Shown here: positions 1 to 6,057 of the stretch, piece by piece
How the letters are laid out: each line of letters starts with the position of its first letter
Position numbering within the stretch: the first letter of the stretch is position 1
Assembly (NCBI GenBank): GCA_025928535.1
Contig: JAICJJ010000191.1
Span: 1 to 6,094, forward strand
DNA: 6,094 nt
From: Thermomicrobiales bacterium
GTDB lineage: Bacteria > Chloroflexota > Chloroflexia > Thermomicrobiales > UBA6265
Direction: 5' to 3'
Notes under the pieces: generated by a model
The model's input: the letters and a program-made list of their open reading frames with translations, nothing else
The model's database searches: none
What the model was told of the DNA's origin: nothing
Program-made: the position numbers and the translations under genes

Positions 1-1039
1 CGTTGTAGAGCAGCGTTTCGATCCAGTCGCCGAAGCGGGCTTCGCCGGTGAAGCCCATCAACGCGCGCGACAACTTGAACGCCGCCCACGTGCCGCACGG
101 AATTTCGGCGTGCCCCGCGTAGAGGTCGAGCGAGCGGCCGAGTTGGCCGTCGAGCCCCATCAGCCGTTCGTCCGGACCATAGCCCCCGGTGGCATAGCAT
201 TGGGTTTGCAGCAGAAAATCGTAGGCGTTGACGCAGACGCGGAGATCTCGCGGATCGCCACCGACGGCATAGGCCATCGCGGCGCTGCTGAAGGTGTTGA
301 CGTGGCTGTAGGCGTGAACCGGGACGATGTCGACGAGTTCGGCACTCTCCGCGAATTGATCCCAAAACGCATCGTAGCGCCAGACATCGGCGAATTCCTT
401 GAACAATTCGTTCCCGCTCGACAGGTAGGCGCGGTAGAGATTTTCCGGCAGCGTGTACCACTCCCGGGTTGCAGCCGGGCCGCCGCCCTGAAAGTCGTAT
501 TCGTCGGCCACGTGGCGCGTGCGGTCGAACGTTCGCGCGGCCCACTCGGTCGAGGCCGTTAGCGCCGGCAGCGCCCGGTCGTCGCCGGCGTAGCGGTGCA
601 GGTCGACCAGGCCGCAGACGAGTTTTTCCCAGGCATAGACGTCCATCCGGGCGTCGCCGTCCGGCCCGATCGTCGCTCGCCAGCCTTCGCCGAGGGCAAC
701 CGCCTTGTCGCGCAGGGCGTCGTCGCCGGTGGCGCGGCTGAGTCGCGCCATGCCGCTGAGCAGTTGGCCGAAGATGACCGAACTGTCGCGGGCGCACCAG
801 CCGCGCATGTCGTGGCCGGGCGCCGGCATCCCGGCGTCGCGCCGGAATCCTTTCAACGCATCGTCGTTCGGCAGATTGAAATAGACCTCGCGCGCCTGTT
901 CCGTCTGCGCCGCGAAGCGGCTCGGCAGCAACGTCACGCCGTCATAATCGAAGGCGGTCAAGGTTGGATCGACCGCGGCCCACCCGGCCGTCGCGTCGGT
1001 TGCACTCGCCGCCGAACCCTGAACGTTCCCATCATTCAT
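1..1039 (-). CDS. GH127-like glycoside hydrolase (DUF1680 family), N-terminal 346 residues, truncated by window edge
   Basis: The frame is open from an ATG at 1039-1037 to the window edge, so the 3' end is missing and 346 residues are visible. Family members act on non-reducing beta-L-arabinofuranosides; HypBA1 of Bifidobacterium is the characterised example. The match rests on recurring family motifs. These are a Y-x-W-E-K-L-V-x-G-L-x-D-L segment (residues 135-147), W-Y-T-L-P-E-N-L-Y-R-A-Y-L (194-206), H-V-N-T (246-249), Y-A-T-G-G (282-286) with Glu291 shortly after, Glu312/Cys315 in A-E-I-P-C-G, then K-L-S-R, T-G-E-A-R and L-Y-N near 322-346. By family analogy Glu291 is the candidate acid/base and Glu312/Cys315 are zinc-site candidates; the second conserved cysteine region lies outside the window. 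The N-terminus is polar with no signal peptide or membrane segment, so it is probably cytoplasmic. The start is supported by an ATGA overlap with the livF stop and a GAGGA ribosome site 5 bases upstream. Exact substrate unknown; a related (alpha/alpha)6-barrel hydrolase is the alternative. Confidence 0.83.
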   Translation of the reverse strand, partial: MNDGNVQGSAASATDATAGWAAVDPTLTAFDYDGVTLLPSRFAAQTEQAREVYFNLPNDDALKGFRRDAGMPAPGHDMRGWCARDSSVIFGQLLSGMARLSRATGDDALRDKAVALGEGWRATIGPDGDARMDVYAWEKLVCGLVDLHRYAGDDRALPALTASTEWAARTFDRTRHVADEYDFQGGGPAATREWYTLPENLYRAYLSSGNELFKEFADVWRYDAFWDQFAESAELVDIVPVHAYSHVNTFSSAAMAYAVGGDPRDLRVCVNAYDFLLQTQCYATGGYGPDERLMGLDGQLGRSLDLYAGHAEIPCGTWAAFKLSRALMGFTGEARFGDWIETLLYN

Positions 1040-1839
1040 TGCGATCCTCGCTCGTTCGATTCGGAAAGCGGACGCCGCTTCAGCGCCGACAGGTCGAGCC
1101 GGCTGCGGCTGCCGAGATAGGCGTCGATCACCGCCGGATCGGCCAGCAACGCCTTGCCCGCTCCTTCCATGCGGTTTTGCCCCATGTCGAGCACGTAGCC
1201 GTAGTCCGCCAGCGCCAGGCACTGGCGCGCTTTTTGCTCGACCATCAAGATCGAAACGCCCGCCGCGTTGATCGCGTTCACCTTGGCGAACACTTCATCG
1301 ACCACCGCCGGCGCCAGCCCGGCCGACGGCTCGTCCAGAATCAGCAATCGGGGATCGGCGATCAAGGCGCGGGCGATGCCGAGCATTTGCCGCTGCCCGC
1401 CGGAGAGGGTCGCCGCCCGTTTCGGCAACGCCGGCTTCAACGCCGGAAAGAGGCCCAGCGTCTGCTCGAGCCGGTCGGCGAAGCGGCCGCCGGCGACCTC
1501 GGCCCCGATTTCGAGGTTTTCACGCACCGACATGTCGGCAAAGACATTGGCCAGTTGCGGCGTCATGTTGACGCCGAGCCGCGTGATCGCGTGCGGCCGC
1601 ATCCCGACCAGATCGCGCGCGCCACCGTCGCGGTCGCGAAAGACGACCTCGCCCCGACGCGCGCGCACCAGTCCGTAGATCGTTTTCAGCAGCGTCGATT
1701 TGCCCGAGCCGTTCGGCCCGATCACGGCGACGACGGCCCCGGCCGGAACGTCGAGCGAGACGCCGCGCAGCACGTCGTCTTCGCCATACCTGGCGACCAG
1801 ACCACGCACCGAAAGGATGGGATCGCCGGTCGCGTTCAT
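1036..1839 (-). CDS. livF: LivF-type ABC transporter ATPase (HAAT family)
   Basis: This 267-residue protein is one of two cytoplasmic ATPase subunits that power the Liv-type importer. The sequence shows Walker A G-P-N-G-S-G-K-S (41-48), Q-loop Gln95 in M-T-P-Q, signature L-S-G-G-Q (145-149), Walker B R-L-L-I-L-D-E-P (164-171) and a switch position in M-V-E-Q-K (199-203). There Gln202 replaces the usual ABC histidine. Glutamine at this site (V-E-Q) is typical of LivF and separates it from LivG, so it is not a defect. The family core ends at A-Y-L-G (240-243). About 24 charged residues follow, making the protein longer than E. coli LivF (about 237 residues), and the DNA of that tail carries the ribosome site of the next gene. 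The ATG start overlaps the livG stop by 4 bases (ATGA), with only a weak Shine-Dalgarno, indicating translational coupling. Confidence 0.95.
   Translation of the reverse strand: MNATGDPILSVRGLVARYGEDDVLRGVSLDVPAGAVVAVIGPNGSGKSTLLKTIYGLVRARRGEVVFRDRDGGARDLVGMRPHAITRLGVNMTPQLANVFADMSVRENLEIGAEVAGGRFADRLEQTLGLFPALKPALPKRAATLSGGQRQMLGIARALIADPRLLILDEPSAGLAPAVVDEVFAKVNAINAAGVSILMVEQKARQCLALADYGYVLDMGQNRMEGAGKALLADPAVIDAYLGSRSRLDLSALKRRPLSESNERGSQ
1045..1049 (-). promoter_or_regulatory. Ribosome binding site for the GH127-like gene, inside livF
   Basis: The minus strand reads GAGGA 5 bases before the ATG at 1039, inside the last codons of livF. Together with the ATGA overlap it supports this start for the hydrolase and suggests re-initiation plus some independent loading. 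It is stronger than the sites before livF, livG and livM. Confidence 0.6.
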
Positions 1840-2642
1840 GCCCGAGACCCGCTGACGGCGGGCGCCGACTGGTCGATCCCGCCCAGGTAGGCGGCGATCA
1901 CCCGCTCATTGCGCTGAATCTCGCCGGGAAGTCCCTCGGCGATGACGGCGCCTTCGTCCATGACGACGATCCGGTCGCTGATCGCCATCACCATTTCCAT
2001 GTCATGTTCGATCACGAGGAAGGTCATGCCCCGCGTCGCCCGCAAGTCGATGATGTGCTCCAGCAATTGCAGCGCCAACGTCGGCGCCACTCCGGCCATC
2101 GGTTCGTCGAGGAGGAGGAGCCGCGGCCGCGTCATCAAGGCGCGGCCGAATTCGAGCAATTTGCGCTGGCCGCCGGAAAGCGTGCCGGCATAGTCGCCGG
2201 CGAGACGGTCGAGTCGGATCAACGCCAGCAGTTCGCGGGCTTGCGCGCGGATTTCGTTTTCGCGTCGCGCGACCCGCCGCGGCCGGATCAGCGCGGCGCC
2301 GAGCGCTTCCCCCGGCTGTCCCGTTCCGGCCAGCATCATGTTTTCGAGCACGGTCATCCGGGTCAGCACGCGCGGAATCTGGAAGGTGCGGACCAGCCCG
2401 GCCGCCGCCAGCGCGTGAGACGGCTGCCCTTCGCATCGCCGCCCGTCGAATTCGATCGCGCCGCTTTCCGGCCGCAGAAAGCCGGAAAGGAGATTGAACA
2501 TCGTCGTCTTGCCGGCGCCGTTCGGACCGATCAAGGCGGTGATCGACTGCGGCGCGACCGCGATCGACGCATCATTGACGGCAAGCACGCCGCCGAAGCG
2601 CTTGCGGAGATCGCGCGCGGCGAGGAGCGGCGCGGGCGTCAT
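1836..2642 (-). CDS. livG: LivG-type ABC transporter ATPase (HAAT family)
   Basis: This 268-residue protein is the second nucleotide-binding subunit, expected to pair with LivF under the LivH/LivM channel. Visible motifs are Walker A G-P-N-G-A-G-K-T (39-46), Q-loop Gln88 in R-T-F-Q, signature L-S-G-G-Q (155-159), Walker B L-L-L-L-D-E-P (175-181) with catalytic Glu180, and the switch histidine His213 in I-E-H-D-M. R-T-F-Q followed by M-T-V-L-E-N (96-101) and the I-E-H-D-M switch are characteristic of LivG rather than LivF. The frame is open for 192 codons further upstream, but that stretch lies over livM and is Arg/Ala-rich shadow. The ATG at 2642-2640 gives the correct family N-terminus and an ATGA overlap with the livM stop. 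No Shine-Dalgarno is visible just upstream, so initiation probably depends on ribosomes finishing livM. Confidence 0.95.
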   Translation of the reverse strand: MTPAPLLAARDLRKRFGGVLAVNDASIAVAPQSITALIGPNGAGKTTMFNLLSGFLRPESGAIEFDGRRCEGQPSHALAAAGLVRTFQIPRVLTRMTVLENMMLAGTGQPGEALGAALIRPRRVARRENEIRAQARELLALIRLDRLAGDYAGTLSGGQRKLLEFGRALMTRPRLLLLDEPMAGVAPTLALQLLEHIIDLRATRGMTFLVIEHDMEMVMAISDRIVVMDEGAVIAEGLPGEIQRNERVIAAYLGGIDQSAPAVSGSRA

Positions 2643-3622
2643 TGCAGCAACAACTGGCGACGGTTGCCGAGCAATCCTTGCGGCCGCACCGCCATCAGGA
2701 CAATCAGCAGCAAGCCGACGAGCAGCAGACGGAGGTAGGCGCGTTCGCCCGAATCGAACAGGGACAGCGGAAAAAAGTTCAGGAAGCGGGTGCCGGAGTA
2801 GAGGAGACCGAACAGCGCCGCGCCGAACGGAATCGCCCAGATGCGAGTCGTCCCGCCGAGGATCAGGATCAGGTAGGCGTAAAAGGTGAAGGTCGGCTGG
2901 TAGTCGTCCGGCGTGACGATGCCGATTTGCCACGCCAGCAGCAGCCCGGCCAGGCCGCCGAGCAACGCGCCGAGGGCGAGCGCCTGCATCTTGGCGCGGA
3001 AGACATTCTTGCCGACGGCGGCCGCCGCCGCTTCGTCTTCGCGAATCGCCCGCATCAGCCGGCCCCAGGGCGAACGCGCCATCAGCCAGAAGACGAGCAG
3101 CAGCAGCAACGCCAACGGCCAGACGATCAGCAGCATCGCGAAATCGCGGCTGGCGACGGGCGCAAAGATCGAACTCTCCTTGAGCGCATCGACGATCCGG
3201 CGAATGAGCGCGTCCCACGGCCCGTTGTATTGGGCCAGTTTGGTCGGGCCCAGCATGCCGATCGAGCCGAGCGGACCGCCGGTCAACCCCTGCAGGTTGA
3301 GCGCCAGATAGCGGACGATTTCGCCGCCGGCCACGGTCGCGATCGCGAGATAGTCGGCGCGCAGACGCAAGGTCGGGATGCCGAGGACGAAACTGAAGGC
3401 GACTGCGACCAGCAGCCCGGCGAGCGCGGCGAGCGGCATCGGCGAGGCGAACCGAATCACCAGGATCGCCATCGTGTAGGCGGCCAGCGCGGCGAAGGCG
3501 ACGTGGCCGAAATTGGGCAATCCGGTCAGCGCGTATTGCACATACAACCCGAGGGCGAAGATCGTGTAGATGCCGGCGATCACCGCGACGAACGTCCAGA
3601 ATGGCACGTTGAAGATATCCAT
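2639..3622 (-). CDS. livM: LivM-type branched-chain amino acid ABC transporter permease
   Basis: This 327-residue, very hydrophobic inner-membrane protein forms the translocation channel with LivH. Hydrophobic segments lie near 9-28, 36-57, 62-81, 161-181, 212-231, 246-280 and 295-312. LivM signatures are visible: G-L-P-N-F-G-H-V-A-F (34-43); T-L-R-L-R-A-D-Y-L-A-I-A-T (84-96) followed by G-E-I-V-R; L-T-G-G-P-L-G (113-119); the ATPase-contacting cytoplasmic loop S-P-W-G-R-L-M-R-A-I-R-E-D (184-196); and A-V-R-P-Q-G-L-L-G near the C-terminus (311-319). The frame stays open far upstream (to 5968), but everything before 3622 is an Arg-rich shadow of livH and the binding-protein gene. The ATG at 3622-3620 gives the right family length and overlaps the livH stop by one base (TGATG). 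It lacks the long N-terminal extension of E. coli LivM. Only a weak upstream GGA is present, so coupling with livH is likely. Confidence 0.94.
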   Translation of the reverse strand: MDIFNVPFWTFVAVIAGIYTIFALGLYVQYALTGLPNFGHVAFAALAAYTMAILVIRFASPMPLAALAGLLVAVAFSFVLGIPTLRLRADYLAIATVAGGEIVRYLALNLQGLTGGPLGSIGMLGPTKLAQYNGPWDALIRRIVDALKESSIFAPVASRDFAMLLIVWPLALLLLLVFWLMARSPWGRLMRAIREDEAAAAAVGKNVFRAKMQALALGALLGGLAGLLLAWQIGIVTPDDYQPTFTFYAYLILILGGTTRIWAIPFGAALFGLLYSGTRFLNFFPLSLFDSGERAYLRLLLVGLLLIVLMAVRPQGLLGNRRQLLLQ

Positions 3623-4629
3623 CAGAGAATCCGCGCCCGACCGAGCAGACCCTGCGGCCGATAGAGCAGCAGCAAGATCAAGACGACGAAGGCGAGGACC
3701 GGCTTGTATTTGGCGTCGAGACCGCCGAAAAAGCCGTCCCAGGTCGATAGTTCCATCGCCAGCCCGAGCGCCAGCCCGGCGAACAACGCGCCGTAGGCGC
3801 TGCCGATGCCGCCGAGCACGACCGCCGTGAAAATCAGAAAGAGGGGCCCGACGCCCATGTTCGGGTCGAACGTGCCCTGCTCCAGGCCGAGCATGACGCC
3901 GGCCAATCCGGCCAGCGCCCCGGCCAGAATCCAGACGTAGACGGCGATCCGCTCGATGTCGATGCCGGCGACGGCGGCGAGATCGCGGTTGTCGGCGACG
4001 GCGCGCATCCGCTTGCCGACGCGGGTGCGGGCGAGGAACAGCCCGACCAGCGGCGCGACGATCACGGCGACCGCGATCGCGACCGCCTGTCCCGGCGCGA
4101 GGCGGACGACGCCCAACTCGATCACGTCCGACTGGCTGACCTGAAAGCGGCGGATTTCCGAGCCGGCGACGATGGCGATTCCATTGCGGATCACCAGTCC
4201 CAACCCGACGCTGATCAGCGCCAGGGCGACCGTGCCGCGGCCGCGCAACGGGCGGAACAGCACGAAATGGGCGACGACGGCGAAAAGCGCGACCGCCGCC
4301 ATTGCGCCGACGGCGGCCAGCGCCAGATTCTGGCCGAGCAGGCTGTTGACGACGAACGCGGCGTAGGCGCCGATGGTCAGGAAATCGCCGTGAGCGAAAT
4401 TGGCGATCCGCTGGATGCCGAAAATCAGGGTCGCGCCGACGCCGGCCAGCGCCAGGATCGAGCCGGTGATCACCCCGTTGACGACCAGTTGGGCGAATTG
4501 GGCGAAATCGGCGCGCGGCGAGACGACCGCCGCGACCAGCGCCAGGGTGACGATGGCGGCCACGATCCCGACCGTCGTTCGCCGTTTGCCGGCCAGCGGC
4601 CATTCCGCAGGAAACGCAAAGGTCCGCAC
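3622..4629 (-). CDS. livH: LivH-type branched-chain amino acid ABC transporter permease
   Basis: This 335-residue integral membrane protein is the second channel subunit. LivH hallmarks are N-G-V-I-T-G-S (51-57), G-I-Q-R-I-A-N-F-A-H-G-D-F (71-83) followed by I-G-A-Y, the ATPase-contacting loop T-R-V-G-K-R-M-R-A-V-A-D-N (202-214) with A-G-I-D (221-224), G-L-A-G-V (241-245), V-L-G-G-I-G-S (271-277) and R-P-Q-G-L-L-G at the C-terminus (324-330). The initiator is GTG, preceded by GGAG/GAGG ending 5 bases upstream. Compared with E. coli LivH (308 residues, which begins almost directly at the N-G-V-T-L-G-S helix) it carries about 40 extra N-terminal residues with an added hydrophobic segment at roughly 18-37. 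I saw no ATG or GTG start within the extension that would remove it. It follows the binding-protein stop after 18 bases, the only clear gap inside the operon. Confidence 0.95.
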   Translation of the reverse strand: MRTFAFPAEWPLAGKRRTTVGIVAAIVTLALVAAVVSPRADFAQFAQLVVNGVITGSILALAGVGATLIFGIQRIANFAHGDFLTIGAYAAFVVNSLLGQNLALAAVGAMAAVALFAVVAHFVLFRPLRGRGTVALALISVGLGLVIRNGIAIVAGSEIRRFQVSQSDVIELGVVRLAPGQAVAIAVAVIVAPLVGLFLARTRVGKRMRAVADNRDLAAVAGIDIERIAVYVWILAGALAGLAGVMLGLEQGTFDPNMGVGPLFLIFTAVVLGGIGSAYGALFAGLALGLAMELSTWDGFFGGLDAKYKPVLAFVVLILLLLYRPQGLLGRARIL

Positions 4630-4634
4630 GCGCG

Positions 4635-4643
4635 CCTCGCTCC
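4635..4643 (-). promoter_or_regulatory. Ribosome binding site for livH
   Basis: Within the 18-base gap between the binding-protein stop (TAG, 4650-4648) and the livH GTG, the minus strand reads GGAGCGAGG. The GAGG part ends 5 bases before the start codon. It supports independent initiation of livH from a GTG codon. The gap is too short for a transcription terminator. Confidence 0.6.
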
Positions 4644-4647
4644 GCGG

Positions 4648-5940
4648 CTACGCCTTGAAGGAGATCGTATCGACGACTTTGCCGCGGCCGTCCGCGCCGA
4701 CCTGCCAGATGTCGTAGGCGGTCGAGGTGACGCGCCCCTGGGCGTTGAACAGGATCGGGCCGGTCGCGCCGTTGAAATGGATGTCCTTGCCCGCCAGCAG
4801 CGCCTGGACCGCCTTGTCGATGTCGAGATAGGTGTAATCGTCGCCCGGCGGATTGGTGACGGAGACGACCTGCTTGCTGATCTCCACCGGATCGTTCGAC
4901 TTGGCGGCGACCGCCGCCAGAAAGGCGATGAAGACGCTGTCGAACGCTTCGGCGGTGAATGCCTGGAAATTGAGGTTGGACGCCTTGCTCTGGAACAACT
5001 GCTGGTAATCCTTGAACGACGAACCGGCCGAAGCGTTGGCCTGCACGGCGCGCATGCCCGGCACGCCGGCTTCTTTCACCTCGGTGCCGCAGTCGATCAT
5101 CGTGTCGCTGCCGAATGTCTTGGTCGGATCCCATTTGCCGCTGCGCTGCAGCGGGCCGACGAGTTTGGCGAATTCCGGGCAAAAATCGACCATCAGCCAA
5201 CCCGCCGGATCGCCGCTGACGAGTTGTTGCGCTTCGGTGTCGTAGGTCGGCTGATCGGGGTTGATCGTCACGTATTCGCCGATCTTGCCGCCGCCTTTTT
5301 CCCAGGCGCCGCGGAAGACCTCGCCCAATCCCGTGCCGTAGGCGTCGTTGCGGACGCCGGCGTTGACGTCGGCGTCGGCGCTGAACGCTTCGCCCATCAG
5401 TTTGGCGAGCACCTGGCCTTGCAAATCGTCGGCGGCGACCGGCTGCCAGAGGAGCGTCGGCCCTGAGCCGTTCAACTGGGTCAGGGCCGGGTTGGTGCCG
5501 CCGGTGAACATCAAGACGTTGTTCGGGATGACGACCGACTGCGCGGCGGCGCTGGTGACGGAACTGAACAGGTCGCCGATGACGACCTGGACCTGATCGA
5601 CGGTGACGAGTTTGGTCGCCGCTTCGACGCCGCGTTGGGCGGTTCCTTCGCTGTCCTGGGAATCGGTCAACACGGCTTTGAGGCGGTCGCCCAAGCCGGC
5701 CGCGGCCAGTTTTTCGTTGAGCGTGTCGATGCCGAGGGACACGGCCTTGTTCCATGCCTGCCCGGCCGGCGCGGCGTCGCCCGTCAGGCCGACCAGGACG
5801 CCGTATTTGAGGGTCAACGACAGATTGTCTTGCGCCGCGGCGAGCCGGTCGGGAAGCCGGCTGGCGAGGGCGCCGAGACCGATGCTCCCGGCGGCTTCGA
5901 TGATCCGGCGGCGATTGAGACGAACGGGGAACGACGCCAC
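4648..5940 (-). CDS. Liv-type (Peripla_BP_6) substrate-binding protein with Tat-like signal
   Basis: This 430-residue protein is the extracytoplasmic receptor that captures the ligand for the permease genes downstream. The N-terminus has three arginines (10-12) followed by a moderately hydrophobic, Gly/Ala-rich stretch (13-27) and a likely cleavage site after A-A-A (34-36), a twin-arginine-type signal. There is no lipobox cysteine, so it should be a soluble periplasmic protein rather than a lipoprotein. Type I binding-protein features follow: the first strand Y-G-V-L-V-G-L-T-G-D (46-55), D-S-Q-D-S-E-G-T (93-100), V-V-I-G-D-L-F-S-S (119-127), G-G-T-N-P-A-L-T (147-154), an E-A-F-D segment (331-334) and a C-terminal G-A-T-G-P-I-L-F-N-A-Q-G-R-V (391-404) with Y-D-I-W-Q-V. 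Two cysteines, 254 and 284, could form a disulfide. The GTG start is fixed by AGGAGG 6 bases upstream and by the signal. Ligand unknown: hydrophobic amino acids, amides, urea or aromatic acids all occur in this family. Confidence 0.92.
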   Translation of the reverse strand: MASFPVRLNRRRIIEAAGSIGLGALASRLPDRLAAAQDNLSLTLKYGVLVGLTGDAAPAGQAWNKAVSLGIDTLNEKLAAAGLGDRLKAVLTDSQDSEGTAQRGVEAATKLVTVDQVQVVIGDLFSSVTSAAAQSVVIPNNVLMFTGGTNPALTQLNGSGPTLLWQPVAADDLQGQVLAKLMGEAFSADADVNAGVRNDAYGTGLGEVFRGAWEKGGGKIGEYVTINPDQPTYDTEAQQLVSGDPAGWLMVDFCPEFAKLVGPLQRSGKWDPTKTFGSDTMIDCGTEVKEAGVPGMRAVQANASAGSSFKDYQQLFQSKASNLNFQAFTAEAFDSVFIAFLAAVAAKSNDPVEISKQVVSVTNPPGDDYTYLDIDKAVQALLAGKDIHFNGATGPILFNAQGRVTSTAYDIWQVGADGRGKVVDTISFKA

Positions 5941-5946
5941 AGCCAG

Positions 5947-5952
5947 CCTCCT
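5947..5952 (-). promoter_or_regulatory. Strong ribosome binding site for the binding-protein gene
   Basis: Read on the minus strand this is a perfect AGGAGG, 6 bases before the GTG initiator at 5940. It is by far the best Shine-Dalgarno in the window and decides the start. It also fits the usual need for more binding protein than permease or ATPase. Confidence 0.85.
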
Positions 5953-5964
5953 CTCGCAAGCGCG

Positions 5965-6018
5965 CCAACGGCCGGCATCGCCCCGGCGCGCCCGAGGCGG
6001 ACTATGGCAGGCCGTTGG
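5965..6018. repeat. Separated 9-bp perfect inverted repeat upstream of the operon
   Basis: CCAACGGCC at 5965-5973 is matched by its exact reverse complement GGCCGTTGG at 6010-6018. After one mismatch two further bases also pair towards the inside. The arms are about 45 bp apart centre to centre, and the inner arm ends 12 bases before the AGGAGG in the reading direction. It could be a pair of operator half-sites or the stem of a leader RNA structure. Between the arms lies a smaller CGCC-TCG-GGCG hairpin. Function is inferred only from position. Confidence 0.5.
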
Positions 6019-6027
6019 TTCTCGTCG

Positions 6028-6057
6028 GCCGCGCTCGCGATGGGTCTGCGACGCGGC
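6028..6057 (-). repeat. GC-rich imperfect hairpin in the operon leader
   Basis: On the minus strand GCCGCGTCGC (6057-6048) pairs with GCGA plus CGCGGC (6038-6035 and 6033-6028), giving a 10-bp stem with one bulged G at 6034 and a 9-base loop. No T-tract follows on either strand, so it is not a canonical intrinsic terminator. Such stems arise by chance in GC-rich DNA; its leader location is the only reason to list it. Confidence 0.35.

Noticed and set aside
110..1120. Plus-strand open frames (110-562, 469-741, 596-1120) over the left edge
   Set aside because: They are antisense to the GH127-like gene, whose family motifs run the full length of this stretch; none shows a domain.
1231..1236. 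Loss of the ABC switch histidine in LivF
   Set aside because: Gln202 in V-E-Q is the normal LivF form (E. coli LivF has V-E-Q-N), so it is not a sign of inactivation.
964..1890. Plus-strand open frame of 308 codons opposite livF
   Set aside because: Composition dominated by Arg, His and Gln from antisense reading; livF on the other strand has every ABC motif intact.
2643..3218. 192-codon upstream extension of livG
   Set aside because: It lies over livM in another frame, has Arg/Ala-rich low-complexity composition, and LivG homology begins exactly at the ATG that overlaps the livM stop.
2642..3664. Plus-strand open frame of 340 codons opposite livM
   Set aside because: Gln/Arg/Glu-rich mirror of hydrophobic codons in livM; no domain and no supporting ribosome site.
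4630..4647. Possible attenuator or terminator between the binding protein and livH
   Set aside because: The gap is only 18 bases, has no stem with a T-tract, and is taken up by the livH ribosome site.
4267..5466. Plus-strand open frame of 399 codons opposite the binding protein and livH
   Set aside because: Asp/Arg/Gly-rich antisense shadow with no recognisable domain, fully covered by two clear genes on the other strand.
3623..5968. Minus-strand open frame continuing upstream of livM, making a 1109-codon reading frame across three genes
   Set aside because: Only the part from 3622 down has LivM motifs. The rest is Arg/Gly/Pro-rich, overlaps the well-supported livH and binding-protein genes in another frame, and is typical of stop-poor shadow frames in GC-rich DNA.
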